Shown one piece after another: positions 1-6,215 of a stretch of DNA of 8,113 nt. Numbering within the stretch: the stretch's first letter is position 1; each line of letters starts with the position of its first letter. Source of the DNA: RGIG3528 sp964653855 (GTDB taxonomy: Bacteria > Bacillota > Clostridia > Lachnospirales > Lachnospiraceae); assembly GCA_964653855.1 (NCBI GenBank), contig CAZZFV010000067.1, forward strand, positions 1 through 8,113. The letters are read 5' to 3'. The position numbers were made by a program, and so were the translations under genes. The notes beneath the pieces are model-generated. The model made no database searches and was not told the DNA's origin. It saw only the letters and a list, made by a program, of their open reading frames with translations.

Positions 1-723
1 GTCCTTGTCATAAATCTGTATCATTTCGGAATTATCGGATATGAGACGTCCGAGACCACCCGTGGCAATAATTTTGGTGTCCTTAAAGCCTGTCTCTTCA
101 ATAATCTTTTTTATTATGTAATCCGTCTGGCCTATGCAACCGTACACAAGTCCCGCCTGCATACTTGTGACAGTGTCCTTCGCTAAAATGGAATCCGGCA
201 TTTCTATTTCGATTTCCGGTAATTTTGCTGTATCATTCCAAAGAGCGTTTGCCGAAATTCTGATTCCGGGGCTTGTTATTCCCGCAATGAATGTGCCGTC
301 TTCCGTCAAAACATCATATGTCGTTGCCGTACCGAAATCACATACAACAAGCGGTCCGCCGTATAAATCATATGCCGCAACCGCGTCAACTATACGATCC
401 GCTCCTATTTCCTTCGGAGCGGCCGTTTGGATTTTTAATCCCGTCCTTGTGCCTTCGCCCACAATCAGCGGCTTTTTGTTTAAAAATCTCACAACACCGT
501 TTACAAGCGAATGCATGACTCCGGGCACAACGGACGAAATTATTACATCCTTCAACGAATCTATGTCGATTCCCTTCGCATGCAAAAATTCGCTCATCAA
601 AATACCGAATTCATCGGACGTCCGCTGCATTTTTGTCGTAATTCTGAAGCTTGCCTTAACTTCCATCTTTTCCATTACGGCACATGTTATGTTTGTATTC
701 CCGACATCTATCGCAAATATCAT
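1..723 (-). CDS. coaX: Type III pantothenate kinase, C-terminus cut by window edge
   Basis: Catalyses ATP-dependent phosphorylation of pantothenate, the first step of coenzyme A synthesis, in the cytoplasm. The 241 visible residues carry the family motifs in order: DVGNT at 6-10 (phosphate-binding loop), SSVVP at 63-67, GADR at 107-110 with the conserved Asp109, DFGTATT at 129-135, SPGI at 151-154, and TGGLG at 221-225 (second nucleotide-binding loop of the ASKHA fold). Family members are usually about 255 residues, so only some 15-20 are missing beyond the left edge. The start at 723 is preceded by AAAGGA six bases upstream and gives the expected N-terminus MIFAIDVGNT. An in-frame ATG at 747 with its own weak purine tract would add eight residues and is less likely. 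It lies 84 bp downstream of argF on the same strand, so co-transcription is plausible. Identity is secure from the motifs. Confidence 0.95.
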   Translation of the reverse strand, partial: MIFAIDVGNTNITCAVMEKMEVKASFRITTKMQRTSDEFGILMSEFLHAKGIDIDSLKDVIISSVVPGVMHSLVNGVVRFLNKKPLIVGEGTRTGLKIQTAAPKEIGADRIVDAVAAYDLYGGPLVVCDFGTATTYDVLTEDGTFIAGITSPGIRISANALWNDTAKLPEIEIEMPDSILAKDTVTSMQAGLVYGCIGQTDYIIKKIIEETGFKDTKIIATGGLGRLISDNSEMIQIYDKD

Positions 724-807
724 ATGTTGTCCTTTCGCAAGTTTCATCAGAGCCTTTTTTTAGCCTGTTTTCATAGGCTGTTTGACATCGCCACGCATTA
801 TGTAAAT

Positions 808-1809
808 TTACGCACCGAGCGTTGCCGCCATAACCGCCTTAATCGTATGCATTCTGTTTTCCGCTTCGTCAAAAACAACCGAAGCCTTTGATTCAAACAC
901 GCTGTCCGTCACTTCGAGAGAATCGAAGCCGAACTTTTCGCTTATCGTATATCCTATTTCCGTTTTGAGGTCGTGGAAAGCAGGCAGACAATGCATGAAT
1001 ATTGCCTTGTCACCGGCATTTTTCATTACTTCGTCGGTCACTTTGTAAGGAGAAAGATCTTTTATTCTTTCCGCCCATATTTCGTCTGCTTCGCCCATCG
1101 AAACCCAAACGTCCGTATAAATTATGTCTGCGTCCTTTGTGCCCTCTTTCACATCTTCCGTGAGCGTTATTGTGCTGCCGGATTCTTGCGCAAACTTTTC
1201 GCATTCACGTACGAGTGCCGCATTCGGAAAATATTTTTTCGGCGCACATGCAACAAAATCCATTCCGAGCTTTGAACATACAATCATGAGAGAATTGCCC
1301 GTGTTGTAGCGAGCGTCTCCCATATAAACGAGTTTTTTTTGTTTTACGTCTCCTAAGTGTTCGCGAATAGTAAGCACATCCGCAAGCATTTGCGTCGGAT
1401 GGTATTCGTTTGTGAGTCCGTTCCACACGGGAACACCCGCATAACGCGAAAGTTCTTCCACAATTTCCTGACCGAAGCCTCTGTATTCTATTCCGTCAAA
1501 CATGCGTCCGAGAACCCTTGCCGTATCGCGAATGCTTTCCTTTTTGCCTATCTGCGAGCTTTTGGGATCAAGATATGTCGCATTCATTCCGAGATCATGT
1601 GCCGCAACTTCAAATGCACACCTTGTTCTTGTTGATGTTTTTTCAAAAATAAGGGCGATGTTCTTTCCTTTAAGTGTGTCGTGCATTATGCCTTTTTTCT
1701 TTTTGTCCTTATATTCCGCCGCAAGGTCGACAAGATATATGATCTCTTCGCTTGTAAAATCCTTTAAGGTAAGGAAAGATTTTCCGATAAAGTTCTCTTT
1801 TATGCTCAT
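808..1809 (-). CDS. argF: Ornithine carbamoyltransferase
   Basis: Transfers the carbamoyl group of carbamoyl phosphate to ornithine, giving citrulline (arginine synthesis); catabolic ArcB paralogues run the reverse reaction. The protein has 333 residues, normal for the family. Visible signatures are STRTR at 59-63 (carbamoyl phosphate binding), HPTQ at 137-140, DVWVSMGE at 233-240 (ornithine-binding SMG loop), and HCLPAFHD at 273-280 with catalytic Cys274. Spacing and wording resemble the E. coli ArgI/ArcB branch more than the shorter B. subtilis ArgF type, so anabolic and catabolic roles cannot be separated by sequence alone. No arcA or arcC is in view, which slightly favours the biosynthetic name. 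GGAG lies eight bases before ATG at 1809. The upstream region is occupied by a 116-bp tandem repeat, so the promoter must lie in or beyond that repeat. The next gene on the strand is coaX. Confidence 0.95.
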   Translation of the reverse strand: MSIKENFIGKSFLTLKDFTSEEIIYLVDLAAEYKDKKKKGIMHDTLKGKNIALIFEKTSTRTRCAFEVAAHDLGMNATYLDPKSSQIGKKESIRDTARVLGRMFDGIEYRGFGQEIVEELSRYAGVPVWNGLTNEYHPTQMLADVLTIREHLGDVKQKKLVYMGDARYNTGNSLMIVCSKLGMDFVACAPKKYFPNAALVRECEKFAQESGSTITLTEDVKEGTKDADIIYTDVWVSMGEADEIWAERIKDLSPYKVTDEVMKNAGDKAIFMHCLPAFHDLKTEIGYTISEKFGFDSLEVTDSVFESKASVVFDEAENRMHTIKAVMAATLGA

Positions 1810-1821
1810 TTTGGGTCTCCG

Positions 1822-2097
1822 TCCGCTCGATTTTCTCCGAAAATCGGCTACTTATTCATGTTTTTGGCATTACACTTCATAACGCTGACGGATTGCTGCG
1901 TGCTTCGCACTCCCGCAATCCTTAAAAACATTCATAATCCGCTCGATTTTCTCCGAAAATCGGCTACTTATTCATGTTTTTGGCATTACACTTCATAACG
2001 CTGACGGATTGCTGCGTGCTTCGCACTCCCGCAATCCTTAAAAACATTCATAATCCGCTCGATTTTCTCCGAAAATCGGCTACTTATTCATGTTTTT
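1822..2097. repeat. 116-bp tandem repeat, 2.4 copies, with nested palindromes
   Basis: Copies occupy 1822-1937 and 1938-2053, identical by eye, plus a partial third at 2054-2097. Each full unit holds two foldable elements. One is CGATTTTC-TCC-GAAAATCG (1828-1846 in copy 1). The other is GGATTGC (1890-1896) pairing with GCAATCC (1915-1921) around an inner GTGC-TTC-GCAC hairpin, enclosed by ATGTTTTT (1858-1865) pairing with AAAAACAT (1924-1931). This is the structure of a REP-like dispersed palindromic element. The array fills the space upstream of argF, ending 12 bp before its start codon. On the minus strand each full unit also contains a 21-codon ORF (1935-1870 and 2051-1986), which I regard as fortuitous. 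Confidence 0.95.
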
Positions 2098-2100
2098 AGC

Positions 2101-2163
2101 AAATTAACATTTTGATTGCTCGAATGTAAACAAGTTTACATCGAAGCAATCAAATGTTAATTT
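2101..2163. repeat. Long near-perfect palindrome after the lyase-like gene
   Basis: The left arm (2101-2131) and right arm (2134-2163) are reverse complements over about 28-30 bp with a two-base loop and only small bulges; the outer 12 bp (AAATTAACATTT / AAATGTTAATTT) pair perfectly. It starts nine bases beyond the stop codon of the lyase-like gene, so it may end that transcript, although no clear U-run follows on the minus strand (only TTAATTT). The length and perfection also fit a small mobile palindrome or a remnant of one. It sits immediately next to the 116-bp repeat. Confidence 0.8.
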
Positions 2164-2171
2164 TAGCGTTA

Positions 2172-3818
2172 TTAATACATTATACCATCTTTTGCCTTAA
2201 TTGTAATTGTTTTTTCAAATTCCGTATTTTCTGTAAAATAAATCGTGAAGCACTGTGGGCTTCTTCCTTCGCTTCCGAATTTTCCCGCAACAAAATCATG
2301 CGCGTAAAATGCCGGGCCCACTTCAATCGCATAATCACCCTTAGTTGCCGTAATCATACCGTTCTTTACCGTCATGCATTCGCCCGCAAGTCCCGATACG
2401 TTAAAATTATCGCTCACCACATCGCATCCCGCATCAAAAGCAAGTTCAAGACGTAACGGCGCCCTGTCGACGCCGGACGCTTTTATGTTAACGCTTAATC
2501 CGTCTTCGATTTCCGTTACCGTGACGTCAAAATTAAGGTCGGGACCGAGCAACTTTTCACGCGTATTCGGATTATCCATCTTCCACCAGTCGGTTGTTCC
2601 GATGTTTTTCCCGAAAGGCAAATAATACCATCCGCGCATTGTTTCGTGAAGGTCGTACGAATTGCCATTTTTCTCAAGAGTTTCACTCTTAAATGCCCTG
2701 TGCTCGCAAAAACTTGCACCGATTTTTAAGCTCAGACACAAATCTCCGTTCTTAAACCAAACAAAATTTGTCGCATTGTTGATTATCGTATAAGACCAGT
2801 TGTCTTTTCTTCTTCTTACGATTCCGGATTCCTTATAAAAAGCGTCATACGTCGTGGCGATGCCGGATTCATCGCATTCCGTATCGATGAGTTCGGGGTA
2901 CAGCATATAATTAATGAGAAACTCAGGGAAGTGATTCTCACGCTTGTTTACTTCCATTATATGATTTGCCGCCATAAGGAACTTGTGATTGCTGCGCTTC
3001 ACGCCCATATAAAGATATTCAAAATAATAATCTCTCGGGTAAATCACAACACCTCTGTCCTGGCGTGTGGAATTGTTTGTGAAAATCGAATCGTCGGGCT
3101 CGATATATGTAAGCATCATCGTCAAATTTCTTTCGGCGCAGTCGATATATTTTTCTTCACCCAAAATTTCGCCGATCGTAATCATCGCATCATTGTTGAT
3201 TCTGTTGTAATTTCCGGCGGAACGCTCCGCATATTCACCGTCATCCGTGCAATCTATGCCTTCTGCAAGATATTCGTTTGCGCGGTCAAAAAACTCTTTG
3301 TTTCCGAAAAGCCTGTAGCCTTCAAGAAGATTTGACGCTATCGCCCATCTGTGGTTCGGTGTATGGAATCCGCACGTAACCATCCCGCACATGCCCGAAT
3401 AAATTATATCCTTTAAAATATCCTTAAAATCCGAAACTCCGATTGTGTCGGGATTTTTAAGAACATACTTATAAAAAGGCAAAAGTCTTTTTATGCAAAA
3501 TGCGGTATCGGGTCCCGAATAAAAATTGCAATCGACAAGGTCAAATGTACCGTTTTGTCGTTGCTCACGCTTTATATAATTAAGGCCGCGGATAATTGCG
3601 TTCTTTATTTCTTCGTTTCCGTAAAGAGCGCTCTCCTTATTCATATAAACCGCCGCAAGATTTACAACTCTGTAAATCGCGAATTTGGGCTGAATTACGT
3701 TTTTGGAATCCTTAAATCCGCCGTCTTTTACGGAAGCAAGGTCATTCACCTGAAAACGCAGCGCTTTTTTTGCCCTTCTCTCGGCATCCTTAATCAAAAT
3801 TTCATAATGCTCTCTCAT
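2172..3818 (-). CDS. Putative intracellular polysaccharide lyase (heparinase/alginate-lyase-like fold)
   Basis: 548 residues. Residues 1 to about 300 are helix-rich with Trp/Tyr/His clusters typical of (alpha/alpha) toroid polysaccharide lyases: NHRW at 155-158, and a segment at 198-210 rich in Asn, Tyr and Arg (ERSAGNYNRINND), which are candidate substrate-binding and catalytic residues. Residues from about 340 onward are beta-rich, consistent with the C-terminal sandwich of heparinase II/III-like enzymes. No signal peptide is visible, so it would act inside the cell on imported oligosaccharides. I chose ATG at 3818 because AGAAAGG lies eight bases upstream and a TATAAT box at 3856-3861 lies inside the longer reading that begins at 3890. 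No sugar transporter or regulator is adjacent, so the substrate cannot be named. A glycoside hydrolase with a similar helical toroid is the main alternative. The gene is certain; the enzyme class is an inference from fold-like features. Confidence 0.6.
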   Translation of the reverse strand: MREHYEILIKDAERRAKKALRFQVNDLASVKDGGFKDSKNVIQPKFAIYRVVNLAAVYMNKESALYGNEEIKNAIIRGLNYIKREQRQNGTFDLVDCNFYSGPDTAFCIKRLLPFYKYVLKNPDTIGVSDFKDILKDIIYSGMCGMVTCGFHTPNHRWAIASNLLEGYRLFGNKEFFDRANEYLAEGIDCTDDGEYAERSAGNYNRINNDAMITIGEILGEEKYIDCAERNLTMMLTYIEPDDSIFTNNSTRQDRGVVIYPRDYYFEYLYMGVKRSNHKFLMAANHIMEVNKRENHFPEFLINYMLYPELIDTECDESGIATTYDAFYKESGIVRRRKDNWSYTIINNATNFVWFKNGDLCLSLKIGASFCEHRAFKSETLEKNGNSYDLHETMRGWYYLPFGKNIGTTDWWKMDNPNTREKLLGPDLNFDVTVTEIEDGLSVNIKASGVDRAPLRLELAFDAGCDVVSDNFNVSGLAGECMTVKNGMITATKGDYAIEVGPAFYAHDFVAGKFGSEGRSPQCFTIYFTENTEFEKTITIKAKDGIMY

Positions 3819-3855
3819 AAAATTTGCCTTTCTTACACTTTTGTTTTGATAATTG

Positions 3856-3884
3856 ATTATAAAAAGCAATTTCGGCTTTCTGTA
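3856..3884 (-). promoter_or_regulatory. Promoter candidate for the lyase-like gene
   Basis: On the minus strand a perfect TATAAT (3861-3856) is preceded at 17 bp by TACAGA, a weak -35 (3 of 6). The expected transcript start near 3849 leaves a leader of about 30 bases ending in the Shine-Dalgarno site of the 3818 start, which supports that start over the one at 3890. Confidence 0.5.
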
Positions 3885-4221
3885 ACGCATGATAAACGAC
3901 TCATGAATTACTAAAAAACACGCAAAAACTTATCATCAATTTACCAATTTTCATGCTCGTAATTTTATCATAAATAATGAAATCAAACAAGGGAAAATAT
4001 AAAAAGCCGGGCTTAAATTAAAATGCCGGCTTTTATACGTAGCAGTGCTCACATCATCATTAGCGTCACAATCGGCGTCATTGGCGTCTGAGTAAACATA
4101 GTTGACGCCATTGTCTGTGATAAAGACATCATTTTTTTCTTCATCATCTTCGTGATTCGTCATACAGACCAAAATTTAATCCACCGCGACGGCATTATGA
4201 ATATCATGAACGTCATAAAAT
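3862..4221. other. Gene-poor stretch; one doubtful short ORF
   Basis: Apart from the terminator at 4001-4035 and part of the lyase promoter I see no convincing gene here. A minus-strand reading from ATG at 4163 to a stop at 3951 gives 70 residues, acidic at first (NHEDDEEKND) with an Asp-Ala-Asn repeat (SDANDADCDANDD). Its start lacks a Shine-Dalgarno site, and the reading runs through the terminator hairpin, so it is probably not translated as shown. It could be the remnant of a decayed acidic protein. A 6-bp hairpin with a GAAA loop (about 4220-4235) spans the stop codon of the membrane-protein gene. Confidence 0.3.
4001..4035 (-). terminator. Rho-independent terminator
   Basis: AAAAGCCGG (4002-4010) pairs with CCGGCTTTT (4026-4034) around a 15-base loop. 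Read on the minus strand the stem is followed by TTTTTATATTTT, a good U-tract, so it would end transcripts from the copy A His/Cys-repeat module. The shorter T-run on the plus strand makes it weakly bidirectional. Confidence 0.75.
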
Positions 4222-4545
4222 TTACGAAAGTAAATCAGAAAAAAACATAGTTAAAAATGTAGGCTCCTTATAACCATATTTTATCAGTCTTACTTTCATA
4301 TGACCATTATATGCGAAAAAGAAATACATTATTTTCCATAAAATCGATAAAATTCTCATAATTACATTCGAGAAATTTTTCACATATCCGTCTATCACAA
4401 GTAAAATAACCCATACCAAATTTATCACCGCAAAGCACATATCCATATAATCAAAATACGTAATTATTGTTATTATAATCAAATGAATTGCACTGACAAT
4501 ACACAATAAAAGGTATTCCAAATAAATCCCGTTGTATTTTTTCAT
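4222..4545 (-). CDS. Small three-helix membrane protein, copy A
   Basis: 107 residues with three hydrophobic segments at about 8-31, 35-53 and 60-80, and a conserved N-terminus MKKYNGIY and an IDGYV motif at 51-55. I do not recognise the family. It is clearly a paralogue of the protein at 7790-8059: about 39 of 89 aligned residues are identical and the helices coincide. Copy A carries an extra tail of 18 residues (YGYKEPTF onward) that copy B lacks. The bases before the start read GAG TTG GGA TGA, so the preceding gene probably ends in Glu-Leu-Gly with its TGA overlapping this ATG, as seen intact in copy B. Expression is therefore probably translationally coupled to the secreted His/Cys-repeat protein. 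An immunity, anchoring or export partner of that protein is a possible role, by context only. The assembly gap begins ten bases upstream of the start. Confidence 0.8.
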   Translation of the reverse strand: MKKYNGIYLEYLLLCIVSAIHLIIITIITYFDYMDMCFAVINLVWVILLVIDGYVKNFSNVIMRILSILWKIMYFFFAYNGHMKVRLIKYGYKEPTFLTMFFSDLLS

Positions 4546-5986
4546 CCCAACTCCNNNNNNNNNNNNNNNNNNNNNNNNNNNNNNNNNNNNNNNNNNNNNN
4601 NNNNNNNNNNNNNNNNNNNNNNNNNNNNNNNNNNNNNNNNNNNNNNNNNNNNNNTCCGCATTTTGTACACTTTTGAGGTACCATACAAGTTGCCTCCGCA
4701 TAGGTATGATCCTTTGCTTTTTCCAAAATGACATTACATCTTGTGCACCGTGTTTCAACACCGCATTTTTCCGTCCCTTTTGCATGTCCGAGTGACAAAC
4801 CTTCGATTTTATTGCATCTTGAACATTTTTTCGGTGCATAACATGTTGCTGCTGCCCAGTCATGTCCAAGCGCGCTTCCTGATTCCAACCCACATCTTAC
4901 GCACGTCATTGCCTTTTCGCAGGTCGCATCTTTGAATTTATGTCCAAGAGGCTTGATTTTATACATGCACTTACTGCAATATCCGACGTCGGTACATGTC
5001 GGATCAACCAAATAAGAATTATGATATTCTTTTGCCGTTCCGTATTCGGTATACGTACAATCTTCGCAATGCGTATCATAAAGACAATTTGCCGTAACCA
5101 TTCCTGTATGTTCGCTTTTCGGCTCCGCTCCCTTTATTCCGCAATAAACGCATTTCTCATATTCCGTACAAAGCGAGCGGTAATACGAATGTGACGCATT
5201 TCTTTTTCCGCCGCATTCATAGCAATACTTTGAACATCCGTATGTATATTTATGTCCTCCGCCGATTTTTTCGTTTGTATGATAATCATTATAGTATCTT
5301 CCGATACAATATGTCATAAAATCTTCATCACTTGTTATTCCGGCGGTTTTTACGTCTTCTTCTCTGTCCGTATCATATTCCGAAAAATTTTCACTTCCGA
5401 TATCTACGACTGACGTATTAATAACGCCGTATTTTCTGTGTTCGACAATCTCATATATTGTTTCTTCCACAAGTTCTCCGTTTACATATCCGCGACACAT
5501 ATACGTTGTGGAATAAACTCTGTAGAGTATAGATTCCGACCCCTTTATTGTTTCTGACACCCCCACAAAAAACGATCCGGCATTAACAATATTTTCGGCA
5601 ACCGGATATGTTACCGCCAATTCTGCTGCAACCAGTTTAATTGCAGCCACCGTTCCTGCGGTCGCTACCCAATTTAAAACTTGCTCCAGATTGATCATAT
5701 ACTTTTCTTCCGTCACATCTGTCTGCTTTACATACAAATCACAGCTGTAATATGGCGCATATGCACAATTACCGCCGGTCGAAACATAAGAAAACCCATC
5801 GGAAGTTACAGAAGACGCAGCATTTACAACCGGAGTCGGAATAACATTAACAAACAAAGCAATAATCAGAAAAGCAATTATTACCTTTTTAAAAAAACCG
5901 ATCAAGTCAAGGTTGTTGGGTTGGGTTGGGTTGGGTTGTGTTGTAACATTTTTTCTCTCCCTTTTTGAAATTTTCGATAAAAGCAA
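4542..5986 (-). CDS. Secreted His/Cys-repeat protein, copy A; possibly phase-variable, 3' part in assembly gap
   Basis: The open frame gives 444 residues from an in-frame TTG at 5986 to the gap at 4654; the likely stop is TGA at 4544-4542 beyond it. Residues 31-57 form a signal peptide (FFKK, hydrophobic core, then PVVNA|A). Residues about 98-145 are an Ala/Gly/Val-rich hydrophobic stretch. From 245 onward come eight units with the ligand pattern His-x(5-8)-Cys-x(3-5)-Cys-x2-Cys; Cys triplets are at 251/255/258, 273/279/282, 301/307/310, 331/337/340, 356/362/365, 382/388/391, 408/414/417 and 434/440/443, the last four with an exact 26-residue period. Each unit could bind one Zn. The TTG lacks a Shine-Dalgarno site. 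The well-placed start, AGGGAG seven bases before ATG at 5949, is in another frame and separated from the signal peptide by (CCCAA)4; losing one unit joins them. Similar Cys-repeat arrays occur in surface proteins of Clostridia, but no function is known to me. It pairs with the downstream membrane protein. Confidence 0.75.
4555..4654. other. Assembly gap (100 N)
   Basis: Exactly 100 undetermined bases, the usual placeholder for a scaffold join of unknown size. It sits directly after the eighth repeat of the His/Cys-repeat protein and just before that gene's predicted stop. More 78-bp repeat units may be hidden here, or very little sequence. Any reading frame drawn across the gap is meaningless. 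Confidence 0.97.
5916..5935. repeat. Pentanucleotide repeat (TTGGG)4, possible phase switch and G-quadruplex
   Basis: Four perfect TTGGG units on the plus strand, extended by imperfect TTGTG and TTGTA, read as (CCCAA)4 on the coding (minus) strand. The run begins 12 bases inside the ORF started by ATG at 5949. A pentamer changes the frame with every gain or loss. With four units the ATG frame ends at TGA 5904-5902 after 15 codons. With three or six units it continues into the signal peptide. The four GGG tracts with TT loops on the template strand also match the canonical G-quadruplex pattern. Confidence 0.85.
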
Positions 5987-6012
5987 TCACTTTCATTGCT
6001 TTTACATATGGA

Positions 6013-6041
6013 AGTATTACATATTAATAATTGTCTGTCAA
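6013..6041 (-). promoter_or_regulatory. Promoter of the copy A His/Cys-repeat module
   Basis: On the minus strand a perfect TTGACA (6041-6036), a 17-bp spacer and AATACT (6018-6013) with an adjacent TG extension form a strong sigma-A type promoter. The transcript would begin near 6006. That leaves about ten bases before the ATG at 5996 and twenty before the TTG at 5986, neither with a Shine-Dalgarno site, whereas the ATG at 5949 has a leader of about 57 bases and a good one. This supports 5949 as the true start. Confidence 0.75.
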
Positions 6042-6111
6042 ATATAAACTTTCGCAAAAAGCCAAAAACTTTTTAGACTAAAATCATAATTATCACTTTT
6101 TCCCCGTGAGT

Positions 6112-6140
6112 TTCCGACCCATCACAAAATGTGATATAAT
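6112..6140 (+). promoter_or_regulatory. Promoter of the sirtuin gene
   Basis: TATAAT at 6135-6140 is preceded by TGA, making an extended -10 (TGaTATAAT), with a weak -35 (TTCCGA, 6112-6117) at 17 bp. The expected start near 6147 gives a leader of about 70 bases. It diverges from the promoter of the His/Cys-repeat module about 70 bp away. Confidence 0.65.
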
Positions 6141-6215
6141 CTTTATCAAATCAATCGATGCTTTTGTACACCAAAATTCATTTCATAAAAGATCTTACAG
6201 AAACAGAGGATTATC

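Noticed and set aside
134..763. 209-codon open frame on the plus strand
   Set aside because: It is the antisense shadow of coaX, whose family motifs on the minus strand are unmistakable.
748..780. Hairpin AGCCT...AGGCT between argF and coaX as a terminator
   Set aside because: The stem is only five pairs, and on the transcribed strand it is followed by A residues, not U.
1840..1862. ArgR-type operator half-site: CATGAATAA on the minus strand of each repeat unit, near argF
   Set aside because: Only about half of the ARG box consensus is matched and the second half-site is missing. The three occurrences are copies of one repeat.
1870..2051. A 21-codon minus-strand ORF repeated in both full 116-bp units (starts at 1935 and 2051, beginning MNVFKDCG)
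   Set aside because: It spans the palindromic core of the repeat, and the nearest GGAG is about 15 bases from the ATG. Its presence in both units follows from duplication and is not independent evidence of coding.
5884..5898. Programmed frameshift at the T/A homopolymer run (minus strand TTTTTTTAAAAA) restoring the frame from ATG 5949
   Set aside because: The ATG 5949 frame already ends at TGA 5904-5902, before the slippery run, so a shift there cannot rescue it.
4222..5986. Reading frames running through the 100-N gap (for example 4451-5986 minus and 4222-4893 minus)
   Set aside because: The gap length is a placeholder, so the frame after it is arbitrary. The true downstream start is the ATG at 4545.
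5994..5996. ATG at 5996 as start of the His/Cys-repeat protein
   Set aside because: It is in a third frame, lies about ten bases from the predicted transcription start and has no Shine-Dalgarno site. It would be in frame only with five (or two) pentamer units.
6057..6074. AAAAAG...CTTTTT inverted repeat between the divergent promoters
   Set aside because: A six-pair, almost purely A/T stem is expected by chance in this A/T-rich intergenic DNA.
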